In this document: positions 1 to 8,700 of the stretch, in pieces | Numbering within the stretch: position 1 is the first letter of the stretch | Layout: every line of letters starts with the position of its first letter | From: Roseivirga echinicomitans | GTDB lineage: Bacteria; Bacteroidota; Bacteroidia; Cytophagales; Cyclobacteriaceae | DNA: 64,000 bases | Reading direction: 5' to 3' | Assembly (NCBI RefSeq): GCF_001592935.1 | Contig: NZ_LRDB01000002.1 | Span: forward strand, 124,001-188,000 | Translations under genes and position numbers: made by a program | Notes under the pieces: model-generated | What the model was told of the DNA's origin: nothing | What the model saw: only the letters and a program-made list of their open reading frames with translations | Databases searched by the model: none

Positions 1-447
1 GTTTTTAAGGCTGTGAAGAAGGTTTATACCGTGTTCATCAATGGCTGAAACAATAACGATAAAGTCATCTTGATGATGTGCGTAGATGATTCCGAAATAA
101 GCGGTGTCATTGATTTTTTGAGTAGCGGCCTCATTATCGGTTATGGATGAGGCAAAAGATAGAATTGGCTCGGGTAAAGAACTGAAATTTGACTTTGGAA
201 CTACATAAGCATGTTCGTTAGTCAGGTGCAGTAAATGTTCTGTTTGAATCTCATTGAAAGTTAAAGAGTCAAGTTCTTCTGCTTTTAGAAAGAAATCAGC
301 CTCGATTTTCGCTCGTTTACTTAAGTGTTCATAGAATTCCTTTTCTGAATATACTTTCGCGAAATAATAAATAGACACAAAAGTAGCCAAGAGCAATGTG
401 CAAGTAGTCAGTGTGAAAATAAGGGTGATCTTACTTCTGATTTTCAT
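1..447 (-). CDS. sensor histidine kinase, N-terminal part (cut by window edge)
   Basis: This is the first 149 codons of a gene that runs off the left edge, so no stop or kinase core is visible. The start ATG (complement of 445-447) lies 1 bp after the stop of the upstream response-regulator gene, so the two are translationally linked. The protein begins MKIRSKITLIF and has one membrane segment at about residues 7-29, followed by a roughly 115-residue extracytoplasmic region with the hydrophobic stretch FIVIVSAI near its end. That layout matches the sensor part of an EnvZ/PhoR-type membrane kinase. The kinase identity is inferred from the regulator next door; the His box would lie outside the window. 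The stimulus is unknown. Confidence 0.75.
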   Translation of the reverse strand, partial: MKIRSKITLIFTLTTCTLLLATFVSIYYFAKVYSEKEFYEHLSKRAKIEADFFLKAEELDSLTFNEIQTEHLLHLTNEHAYVVPKSNFSSLPEPILSFASSITDNEAATQKINDTAYFGIIYAHHQDDFIVIVSAIDEHGINLLHSLKN

Positions 448-448
448 C

Positions 449-1129
449 TCAAGTTTCTTCTTTTAAAATATAGCCCATCCCAATTACGGTTTGGATCATT
501 TTCACTTCAAATCCCTTGTCAATTTTATTTCTCAGGTAGTTCACATAGACATCCACCACGTTAGTGCCGACATCGAAATGTAAATCCCATACGTTTTTCA
601 GAAGTTCTGCCCTGGAAAGTACCTTTCCTGAGTTTTTCATTATGTACTCAAGGAGCTTGTATTCTGTCGAAGTGAGTTTGATTTCTGTTCCGGCCCGACT
701 TGCCGTTTTTGCATCTTTATCTAGTACTAGTTGGCCTACGGTTAATGATTGGTTGTTCTGAAATTTTTGGGTTCTTCGTGCCAAAGCGTTGATTCTAGCA
801 AGCAGTTCTTGAAACTTAAAGGGTTTAGCCAAATAATCATCTGCTCCAGTATTTAAGCCTTTAACCACATTTTCTGTAGAACTCAAAGCCGTAAGCATCA
901 GTATCGGGGTTTGAATATCCTCGGTTCGGAGTTGCTTGCACAGTTCTAAACCACTGATACCTGGTAGGATAACATCCAAAATGAACATATCGAATTGGCT
1001 CGCTATCAATTTTTCTCGTCCAGATTCTGCACTATGAGCAACCTCTACAGCATAACCTTCTTCCTCAAGCCCTTTTTTTATAAAGGCCGCCACATTCTGT
1101 TCATCTTCTACTAAGAGTATTTTTTTCAT
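449..1129 (-). CDS. OmpR/PhoB-family response regulator
   Basis: This is a DNA-binding response regulator of 226 residues, the usual length for the family. The receiver domain (about 1-120) shows the acidic pair at E8/D9 in LLVEDE, the phospho-acceptor D52 in FILDVILPG, and the conserved lysine in the AKPF motif near residue 102. The C-terminal winged-helix domain (about 130-224) ends with the typical VIGMGYIL motif. It is the first gene of a two-gene unit with the sensor kinase that runs off the left edge. A TATTTTTG -7 element lies about 45 bp upstream of its start. Its target genes are not evident here, and it is distinct from the regulator of the metal-efflux system at 11521-12189. Confidence 0.93.
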   Translation of the reverse strand: MKKILLVEDEQNVAAFIKKGLEEEGYAVEVAHSAESGREKLIASQFDMFILDVILPGISGLELCKQLRTEDIQTPILMLTALSSTENVVKGLNTGADDYLAKPFKFQELLARINALARRTQKFQNNQSLTVGQLVLDKDAKTASRAGTEIKLTSTEYKLLEYIMKNSGKVLSRAELLKNVWDLHFDVGTNVVDVYVNYLRNKIDKGFEVKMIQTVIGMGYILKEET

Positions 1130-1174
1130 GGTTTTATAAAGAGGTCATCATGAATTTTGCAATTCAGCTTACGA

Positions 1175-1182
1175 CAAAAATA
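1175..1182 (-). promoter_or_regulatory. Bacteroidota -7 promoter element (response regulator)
   Basis: TATTTTTG on the minus strand matches the Bacteroidota -7 consensus TAnnTTTG. It would start a transcript near 1169, leaving a leader of about 40 nt before the regulator start at 1129. No clear -33 TTTG was found. Confidence 0.4.
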
Positions 1183-1313
1183 GAGATTCAGATGGATTAA
1201 CAAACCTGTCAATCGTTTTCAAGCACAGAAATGGCTATATAATCACAACTAAGGCTTCCATCTTATTTTTTCGTCTCAATCTGTTATCTAAATGTTAAAT
1301 AAATATTACCTTC

Positions 1314-1370
1314 ATGTCGATTTTAAGACAAAGAAAACGAAGGCATGTAGGATTACATGTTTTTGATTAG
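1314..1370 (+). CDS. possible 18-residue basic peptide or leader ORF
   Basis: An ATG at 1314 opens an 18-codon frame (MSILRQRKRRHVGLHVFD) ending in TAG at 1368, five bases before a terminator-like hairpin. Codons 6-11 are a run of basic residues. It contains a small inverted repeat CATGTA-GGAT-TACATG at 1344-1359. The peptide is not recognised, and at this length an open frame can occur by chance. What raises it above background is its position directly before a terminator in a region without any other plus-strand gene. It could equally be part of a small non-coding RNA or a transcription attenuator for the serine hydrolase downstream. Confidence 0.2.
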   Translation: MSILRQRKRRHVGLHVFD

Positions 1371-1374
1371 GTAG

Positions 1375-1407
1375 AAGGGAGGTGTGATGGCCTCCTTTCA
1401 TTTTTTC
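1375..1407 (+). terminator. terminator-like hairpin upstream of the serine hydrolase
   Basis: AAGGGAGG pairs with CCTCCTTT (one G-U pair) around an 8-nt loop and is followed by CATTTTTT. It lies before, not after, the serine-hydrolase gene, so it would end a short upstream plus-strand transcript or act as an attenuator. Confidence 0.45.
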
Positions 1408-1472
1408 CTCCAATAAAAGTCCGTTTGTAAATCTTGCCCTTTCTGTTTAACTCGGGTTAAACCCTTCCAAAA

Positions 1473-2627
1473 ATGAACAGATTTGCTATTACTTTGTGCA
1501 TAACTCTTGCGCTATTCGCTACAATCCCTACATACGCTCAGAATTACTTTCCGACCAGAGGGAAATGGGAAACCCGAACGCCTCAGTCTTTGGGTTTGAA
1601 TGCAGCTCAAATTGATGTAGCGGTTAAATATGCCCAAGACAATGAGTATTCAGGCTCTAAAGACTCCAGAATTGCTTCATACGAAGGTTTTAGTACCGAG
1701 CCTTACCACGAATTAGTCGGTCCAACCCGAGAACGTGGTGGGCCTGCAGGTGTAATTATAAAGAATGGTTATATCGTTGCCCAATGGGGAGATGTGAAAC
1801 GAGTGGACATGACACACAGTGTAACTAAAAGTTACCTTTCCACAGTCGCTGGCTTGGCTTTGGATAAGGGACTGATCGGTAATGTTCATGACAAAGTGAG
1901 CGAATATGTTTGGGACAACACCTTTGATGGTGCCCATAACCAAAAAATAGAATGGCATTCTTTACTGAATCAATCTTCTGCTTGGTCGGGAACGCTGTTT
2001 GGGATGCAAGATTGGGCTGACAGACCACCAAGAAGGGGAGGGATTGATGATTGGCGTTTCGAAAAACCTGTGCCATCTGGTACGGTAATGGAATACAATG
2101 ATGTACGGGTGAATGTATTGGCTTATGCACTGCTTCAGGTGTGGAGAAAACCACTTCCGCAGGTTTTAAAAGAAAACATTATGGATCCCATTGGGGCCTC
2201 AACCACATGGCGATGGTTTGGTTATGAAAACTCTTGGGTCAATGTTGATGGTGTTAATATGCAATCTGTTACGGGTGGAGGTCATTCAGGTGGAGGTGTT
2301 TTTATCAGTGCGCTAGACCATGCCCGATTTGGTTTGCTTTTTTTAAACGAAGGCAATTGGAATGGTAATCAACTCATTTCTAAAGACTGGGTCAATGAAG
2401 TGCAAAAATCTTCTGAGGCGAATGCCAGTTATGGCTATTTGTGGTGGCTCAATAGAGGCCCAAGAAAGTGGAAAGAAGTAAATGATGAGTCCATTTATTT
2501 TGCGGCAGGTTTTGGAGGTAACTTCATCGTTATCGACAAGAAGAATGATTTGGTGGTGGTGACACGCTGGCTAGAGCCTAATAAAATTGGCCCAATGATG
2601 AGCTTGGTTTTGGAGGCAACAAAATGA
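1473..2627 (+). CDS. secreted serine hydrolase (beta-lactamase/class C-like fold)
   Basis: This 384-residue protein belongs to the beta-lactamase-related serine hydrolases (PF00144 type), which include esterases, D-aminopeptidases and 6-aminohexanoate-dimer hydrolases. A signal peptide covers about residues 1-22 (cleavage after TYA). The catalytic SxxK tetrad is S116-V-T-K119, the Tyr of the YxN-like motif is in EYND near Y208, and the third motif is H271-S-G273 inside a glycine-rich stretch. The WW and FG-rich segments near 320-345 resemble the NylB-type enzymes. The natural substrate cannot be read from sequence; a classical beta-lactamase role is unlikely. It appears monocistronic, with a lipoprotein gene 90 bp downstream on the same strand. 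Confidence 0.85.
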   Translation: MNRFAITLCITLALFATIPTYAQNYFPTRGKWETRTPQSLGLNAAQIDVAVKYAQDNEYSGSKDSRIASYEGFSTEPYHELVGPTRERGGPAGVIIKNGYIVAQWGDVKRVDMTHSVTKSYLSTVAGLALDKGLIGNVHDKVSEYVWDNTFDGAHNQKIEWHSLLNQSSAWSGTLFGMQDWADRPPRRGGIDDWRFEKPVPSGTVMEYNDVRVNVLAYALLQVWRKPLPQVLKENIMDPIGASTTWRWFGYENSWVNVDGVNMQSVTGGGHSGGGVFISALDHARFGLLFLNEGNWNGNQLISKDWVNEVQKSSEANASYGYLWWLNRGPRKWKEVNDESIYFAAGFGGNFIVIDKKNDLVVVTRWLEPNKIGPMMSLVLEATK

Positions 2628-2719
2628 GACTGCCCGTTATTACCGACTAGAATATCCGAGCTAGAGGGTATTCTTTGACTATGCAAAACCCCGGTTCTTC
2701 GTCTTATAAATATTATAAA

Positions 2720-3415
2720 ATGAAGAACAGGATGAAATACTTACTGGCGGCTTTAGCCATTTTTACAATGGTTGGTTGTCAACCTAAAAGCCCTTACGAT
2801 ACCAGTACTCCAGAAAAAATGCTTCTCTCTTTAGGACTAGTTTCTGCTCAACCAGTAGATCACAACCCTGTTCCGTATTTTTATGTGAAGAAAGATGGGA
2901 TTGCCATAACCAATTTTGATGAGGCTGGATTTAAAGCGCTAGATGCTTTCGAATCATTTAAAACGGCCATGATTGGTAGTTTTCAAACGAAAATTAAGCG
3001 TAGCTCAAAGGATAAGATAGAGTTTTATAAAGATGAGGAATTGTTTTCTACTGTATCACTCTCGCTTTCAGCTTCACTTATTCGACCACAGTTACAAAAT
3101 CGCTCGCCAGAAGATTATGAGGTGATTTCGGTTTCTGAACCTAGTGAGCATGGAGTGGTTACTGTTAAGTGTAGGATGATGGACAGAGAAACTGACCTTG
3201 AAGTGAAGAAAGAGGATGGTAATTATTTGATGTTCTTGAAGGACAAAGATTACGTTCAAATTCAGAAAATGACCAAGTTCTTCGAAAAAGCCGAAGCACT
3301 TTTCTCTAGGGCAGCTTCCGAAATCAATAACAAAGAAGTGACGGAAGAAAACTTTGAAGAGATTTCTACTAGTTGGGACACTGAATACATGGATTTATTC
3401 AAGGAATTGAATTGA
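2720..3415 (+). CDS. lipoprotein of unknown function
   Basis: I do not recognise this family. The longer open frame begins at 2675, but the codon at 2720 gives a clean lipoprotein signal (MKNRMKYLLA... with TMVGC, lipidated Cys20), so I place the start there, giving 231 residues. The mature part is rich in charged residues. It has alternating beta-type stretches in the middle (VISVSEPSEHGVVTVKCRM) and an acidic, helical C-terminus. It should be anchored to a membrane on the periplasmic side. It is separated from the serine hydrolase by 92 bp and converges on the luciferase-like gene; the two share a hairpin at 3449-3478. Confidence 0.7.
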   Translation: MKNRMKYLLAALAIFTMVGCQPKSPYDTSTPEKMLLSLGLVSAQPVDHNPVPYFYVKKDGIAITNFDEAGFKALDAFESFKTAMIGSFQTKIKRSSKDKIEFYKDEELFSTVSLSLSASLIRPQLQNRSPEDYEVISVSEPSEHGVVTVKCRMMDRETDLEVKKEDGNYLMFLKDKDYVQIQKMTKFFEKAEALFSRAASEINNKEVTEENFEEISTSWDTEYMDLFKELN

Positions 3416-3448
3416 TTGGGAAGAACTCAACCTCACCTAATTAACATT

Positions 3449-3478
3449 GAAAGGCCGGAGTTATTTCCGGTCTTTCAT
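3449..3478 (+). terminator. convergent terminator hairpin
   Basis: An 11-bp stem (GAAAGGCCGGA with TCCGGTCTTTC, one G-U pair) sits between two convergent genes. Its right half overlaps the stop and last codons of the minus-strand gene. The T-run is poor (CATTATTT), so efficiency is uncertain. Confidence 0.45.
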
Positions 3479-4471
3479 TATTTCTGAGAAGATCTGGTAA
3501 GACTTTATTCTGTCTTCGTGATGGAAGATGTGGGAAGCCACCATCACTTCATCAATTCCTGTGGCTTCAATAAAGTCATTCGTCTTTTGTTGCACAGTGG
3601 CCTTGCTGCCCACAAAAGCATATTTCAGCATGCGCTGAAATGCCTCGTACCCTGATAGTGCTTTCAGTTCCGCATTCATTTCTTCTGGCGGCTGCATGTA
3701 GTCGATATTATTCGTCAACACTCCGTACATCATCTTGATGAGGGAAGTAGATAAGCGTTCTGCCTCATGGTCAGTATTGGCCGCAATTACATTGATACAA
3801 GCTATGGTATATGGTTCCTTCAAAAATGCGGAAGGCTGAAAATTGTTATGATAAATATGAAAAGCTTCAAAGAGCTGAGCAGGTGCAAAATGACTTGCAA
3901 AAGCATAAGGCAAACCCATTTTTGCTGCCAAATGAGCACTATCGGTGCTGGAGCCTAAAATGTAAATAGGCACTTCCACGCCTTCTGCCACAGAAGCCCT
4001 CACCTGAGCGGTTTTATTTTCTCTGGAGAAGTACTTTTGAATTTGCGCAACCTCATCGGGGAAGGCAACTACCGACCTCGCTCTATCCGACCTGATGGCA
4101 TGAGCTGTAGCTTGATCGGTGCCCGGTGCTCTGCCCAAACCGAGATCAATTCTACCTGGGTAAAGCGAGCCTAAAGTGCCAAATTGTTCAGCGACAATCA
4201 GGGGCGAATGGTTAGGCAGCATGATTCCTCCAGAACCAACTCTTAGTGTTTTTGTGCCTCCAGCAATATGGCCAATCAGCACGGAAGTAGCTGAACTTGC
4301 AATGCTGACCATATTATGGTGTTCCGCCAACCAAAATCTAGTGTAGCCCATTTCTTCCGCTTTCTGCGCAAGATCAAGACTTTTTGAAAAGGTATCTGCG
4401 GGTGTAGATCCCACGCCCATAGAGGCCAATTCTAGGATCGAATATTTTATATGTTCAGAATGCTTAGGCAT
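3461..4471 (-). CDS. luciferase-like (LLM-class) flavin-dependent oxidoreductase
   Basis: This 336-residue protein is a bacterial-luciferase-like TIM-barrel flavoenzyme of the single-component LLM group often annotated as MsnO8/YhbW-like. Visible features are the N-terminal strand KYSILELASMGVG, the WLAEHHNM motif near residue 48, the segment PNHSPLIVAEQFGTL followed by RIDLGLGRAPG (about 108-118), and VPIYILGSSTDSA near 170. These are typical F420/FMN-binding family signatures. Members oxidise small organic substrates with reduced flavin; the substrate here cannot be assigned. It stands alone on the minus strand, 108 bp after the metal-efflux adaptor gene in transcription order reversed, with no evident operon partner. 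Confidence 0.88.
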   Translation of the reverse strand: MPKHSEHIKYSILELASMGVGSTPADTFSKSLDLAQKAEEMGYTRFWLAEHHNMVSIASSATSVLIGHIAGGTKTLRVGSGGIMLPNHSPLIVAEQFGTLGSLYPGRIDLGLGRAPGTDQATAHAIRSDRARSVVAFPDEVAQIQKYFSRENKTAQVRASVAEGVEVPIYILGSSTDSAHLAAKMGLPYAFASHFAPAQLFEAFHIYHNNFQPSAFLKEPYTIACINVIAANTDHEAERLSTSLIKMMYGVLTNNIDYMQPPEEMNAELKALSGYEAFQRMLKYAFVGSKATVQQKTNDFIEATGIDEVMVASHIFHHEDRIKSYQIFSEIMKDRK

Positions 4472-4579
4472 GGACTGTCTTTTTAATTTCTCTAACCGTG
4501 TAGGTAATGAGAAATGGGGGAGAATAATTCCCTATTGTTAGAGTTTTAATCGGTGCATTCTTTCAAAAAACGATCCTTT

Positions 4580-5737
4580 TTATTCCATAATCAAATTGAA
4601 CGCTCCAGAGATTAAGAATTCAGTATTGGCTTTAAAGTCCTGAGGATTTAAAATGGAGGTAAAGCCATCTTCAGTAATGCCCACTTTCACCGCTCTTTTC
4701 TCGAACACTGATGCTCCGTTTTCCATACCTGTTTTTACTAAAACGTAATAATTATTTTCAATCTCTATCACTGCAGCTTCAGGTAAAGCCATTTGAGCTT
4801 GAGTGGAAGTGAGTATTTCAGCTTCAACATACATGCCCGGTATAAAGAGCAATTCGTCTTCTTCATTGTCCAGATGGCAATGCACTAAAACAGATCTGTT
4901 TTCCTCGTCAATGGCTTTGTTGATGAGGTTAATCGTAGCTGTAAACGTTTTGTTAGGGTCATTCTGACGCTTGAATATTACTTTCTGATCCACCTTAATC
5001 TTATGCAGGTCATTTTCAAAAACCCTCAATTCCATATGCATGTGTTCGGTGTTGGTAATGGTTATTGCAATGTCGGAAGGGTTTAGGAACATGCCTTTAG
5101 AAGCATCTACAGAAGTGATAAATCCACTAATGGGTGATTTTACCGAGATCACTGAAGTCATGCTCTCTGCCGTTAAGCTGTTGGAATCAATGTTCATCAA
5201 GGCCAATTTCTTTTTAAGGGCTTCGTATTGGGTTAAAGCACTGTTGTATTCCGTTTCTGCCTGAAGAAATTTCTTCTGAGAGCTGATATTTTCTTCCGAA
5301 AGGTTCTTTTGCCTTTCGTAGTCAGACTTTAAAAAAGTGAGATGGTTTTTAACCTCCAGAAAGTCCTGCTGCATTTGAATGTAGGCTGGGTTTTCTAGTG
5401 TGAACAAGGTTTGTCCTTTCGTGGCCACTTCACCTGGTAACAGCTCACTCTCTTTTACGTAGCCACCAAAATAGGCACTTACAGAAGCTTTGTGACCCGG
5501 AGGTACATCAAACATGCCTGTGGTATGCACCTTTTCCGAAAACTCAAAAGTGTCCATTTTCCCGAGCTTCATAGCCGAAGCTTGAAATTGAGAGTTACTC
5601 ACGCTTATGATGTTCTCGTTGTCATCAATGACCACGGTTTCGTTGGTAGCATTTGAACCACAAGAGAATATGCCGAACACGAGGGCAAGACTGCCTAAAA
5701 ATAAGCTGATACTGAATGTATGTTTAGAACTGTTCAT
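4580..5737 (-). CDS. RND efflux periplasmic adaptor lipoprotein (CzcB/CusB type)
   Basis: This is the membrane-fusion protein that links the inner-membrane RND pump to the outer-membrane channel. The N-terminus carries a lipoprotein signal (GIFSC, Cys26). It is followed by the first barrel/lipoyl half (PGHKASVSAYFGGYVKES, about 79-96), a coiled-coil hairpin (about 120-180), the second lipoyl half (SVKSPISGFITSVDAS near 200), and a beta-barrel plus membrane-proximal domain to the end. Its 385 residues fit the family. Its start overlaps the stop of the pump gene by 4 bp (ATGA), so the two are co-translated. It lacks an obvious His- or Met-rich N-terminal metal-binding extension, so metal specificity must come from the pump. 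Confidence 0.92.
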   Translation of the reverse strand: MNSSKHTFSISLFLGSLALVFGIFSCGSNATNETVVIDDNENIISVSNSQFQASAMKLGKMDTFEFSEKVHTTGMFDVPPGHKASVSAYFGGYVKESELLPGEVATKGQTLFTLENPAYIQMQQDFLEVKNHLTFLKSDYERQKNLSEENISSQKKFLQAETEYNSALTQYEALKKKLALMNIDSNSLTAESMTSVISVKSPISGFITSVDASKGMFLNPSDIAITITNTEHMHMELRVFENDLHKIKVDQKVIFKRQNDPNKTFTATINLINKAIDEENRSVLVHCHLDNEEDELLFIPGMYVEAEILTSTQAQMALPEAAVIEIENNYYVLVKTGMENGASVFEKRAVKVGITEDGFTSILNPQDFKANTEFLISGAFNLIME

Positions 5738-8700
5738 TTCAGAATTGTTAAATATTTGATATCCAATAAGATCATGTTGTATTTGTAGAGATTTTCTAAG
5801 TAGGTAATCTCAATACCTTTGGCATTATCGAGCAATTGTATGTACTGTAAGAAATCGATTTCACCACTTTTAAAAGCCTTTGTGCCATTGTTGATTAACT
5901 CTTGAGACAAGAGATTTCCAGCACTTTCATAGTAGTTTATAGCTTCTTCATATTGCTGTAAATCAGCGCGCTGAGCTTCAAAATTGGCCTTTAACTGTGT
6001 TTTGTAATTCTCTGACTCGTATTCAGAAATGAGCGATTGGATTTTGGCTGCATTCACCTTTGCCTTATCGGCTCCATAAAAGAGAGGGATGCCTATACCT
6101 GCTTGAAAACCCATATAGGCTTTTGCATTTACACCATTGTTGGTTCCTCTGAAGATGTTGAGGTGTAAATCGGGTAAAAGCTGCTGTTGAGCCAGCTTTA
6201 ACGACTGTTGCGATAGCAATTCAGCCTTTTCAAAATATTGAATACCCAGGTGGTTTTCGGTATCTAAAGGACTGTATTCAAGCATTTGCATATGTTGTCG
6301 CTCTACTTCAATATCGGTATCGGATTGAAGCCACTGGTGAAGTAAAGCATAAGATTTTTGGACGCTTTCTTTGCTCTGCTTTAGGGCTAAATCAAGCTCT
6401 CTTTGTTTGGCCTCTGCGGTTAGTTTCTCCAAATAATTGGTTTCCCCTTCTTCAAATTTACGTGAGGCTGCTCTGGAAAAATCTTTATACAGGCTGTCTA
6501 AATAGGCGTAATTCTGTACTACGCTTTTCCAATACACAACAGTGTAATAGGCTTTCGAAACTTCTTTCGTGATTCTATTTTGGTCCAGTAAATTTTGTTG
6601 TTCCGAAAGGGAGGTAATACCCTGAAGTACTTTTTTCTGATTACCATAGACTGTAGGAAAAGCAAATGACTGACTGAGACCAAAGACATCCAGCGCTTGG
6701 TTGTTTTCCGCAATGTTGTTTTCGTCAAAGTGGTAGTATACCTGCGTCTTTTCAATGTTGAATGAACTACCGACCAAAGATTTATTCTGATCTATTCTAG
6801 CAGAAGAAGCTTTCAATTCATTGTTGTTTTTCAACGCAATGTCAATGGCTTCATTAAGGCTAATGGGTTTGGTTTGTGCCTTTCCGTTGCTGTTTAAGGC
6901 AAGCATCAATAGAATGACAATCATAAGCGGTTGTGCTTTCATTGGCTTTTTGGTTTCTTTTTTATCGAAAATAGAATACAAAACAGGCAGTACAATTAGC
7001 GTCAGAATGGTGGCGGAAATTAGTCCCCCAACGACTACCGTGGCTAAAGGTCTCTGCACTTCGGCACCAGCGGAGGTAGAGATGGCCATGGGTAGAAACC
7101 CTAATGCTGCGGCCATGGCGGTTAGCAATACAGGTCTCAGTCTTTGTTTTGTGCCTAGAATAACCCTAGCATTAATGTCGTCATGACCGTGTTTTTTCAG
7201 TTCTTTAAAATGCTCAATCAGCACAATTCCATTGAGCACCGCAATTCCAAAAAGAGCGATAAAGCCTACACCAGCTGAAATACTGAAAGGCATATCACGA
7301 ATATAAAGCAAGAGTACGCCACCCACAGCTGAGAGCGGGATAGCACTGTAAATCATCAGGGCTTCCTTTACTGAGTTGAAAGCGAAATAGAGTAAGAAGA
7401 AAATGAGCACTAAGGCGACAGGTACCGCAAGCATTAATCTGGCCCTGGCTGACCTTAGGTTTTCAAACTGCCCACCGTATTCAATACTATAGCCAACAGG
7501 TATTTTAACTTCGGCTTTAATGATTTTTTGAACATCATTTACCACTGACTCCAAATCTCGCCCACGAACATTTACGCCTACCACCACTCTTCTTTTGGTG
7601 TCATCACGCGATATTTTAGCAGGTCCTTTGGTGTAGCTGATTTCGGCAAACTCACTAAGTGGTACTTTATTTCCGTTGGGCAAGAGTACTGATGCTCTTT
7701 CTATGTCCTCAATGTCTTTCCGGTGTTCCGCATCATAACGAACTACCAAATCGAATTGCTTTTCGCCTTCAAAAACACTTCCGGCTGCCTTTCCAGCAAA
7801 GCCTATCGTAATGATGTTATTCAGTTCTTCTACGTTCAGGCCATAGCGTGCAATTTTTTGACGATTGAACTTTACAGACATTTGAGGTAGACCCGCTACT
7901 TTTTCTACAATAATATCGGCTGCCCCGTCTACGTTGGCAATCGCCTTTTCTATTTCTAAGGCTTTTTGGTAGAGCACGTCCAAATCTTCTCCAAAAACTT
8001 TGATGGCCAAATCAGCCCTTACGCCAGTGATAAGCTCGTTAAAGCGCATCTCGATCGGCTGGGTAAACTCAAAATCAACTCCAGGTATTTTGGCGGAAAG
8101 GGCTTCTTTAAACTTGTCTGCCAATTCATCTTTGGTTTCGGCCGAAGTCCATTCTTTGATCGGGTTGAGTTTAATAATCACATCACTCTCTTCCATCGAC
8201 ATAGGATCAGTAGGTACTTCTGCCGCTCCAATTCTGGTCACCACTTGATCTACTTCTGGAAACTCCTTCAGAATTTGTTCAATCAGGGTAGTAGCTTCGA
8301 TGGTCTTACTTAATGAAGTGCCCGTTTTAAGTACTGGCTGGATTACAAAATCACCTTCATCTAAAGTAGGCACGAATTCACCACCCATTTTTGAGAACAA
8401 AACACCAACTGCAATAAGCAATGCTGCTGCGGCAGCTAGAATAATGCCTTTGCTTTTTAAAGCCCATGTAATAGAGGGAGTGTATATGCTCTCCAGAAAT
8501 CCAATCAGTCGATTAGAGATATTCTTTTTAGTTGGGTCAGATGGCTTTAAGAACATAGAAGCCACCACCGGAACATAAGTGAAGCAGAGGATCATTGCAC
8601 CAATCAAAGCAAAGCAAAACACCATTGCCATTGGCTTAAACATTTTGCCTTCAACACCAGAAAGCGAAAGAATTGGAATGAAAACTATAATGATGATCAG

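Larger units (their letters stand above)
1130..1472. other. 343-bp intergenic region
   Basis: This gap separates the divergent response-regulator and serine-hydrolase genes. It holds a TATTTTTG promoter element for the regulator (1175-1182), an inverted repeat TGAATT-TTGC-AATTCA at 1151-1166 that could be an operator, a possible 18-codon reading frame (1314-1370), and a terminator-like hairpin (1375-1407) on the plus strand. Nothing else recognisable was seen. Confidence 0.6.

Noticed and set aside
1473-2627. Antibiotic beta-lactamase
   Set aside because: The SxxK and Tyr motifs show the fold, but the flanking sequence resembles NylB/esterase-type hydrolases rather than class C beta-lactamases.
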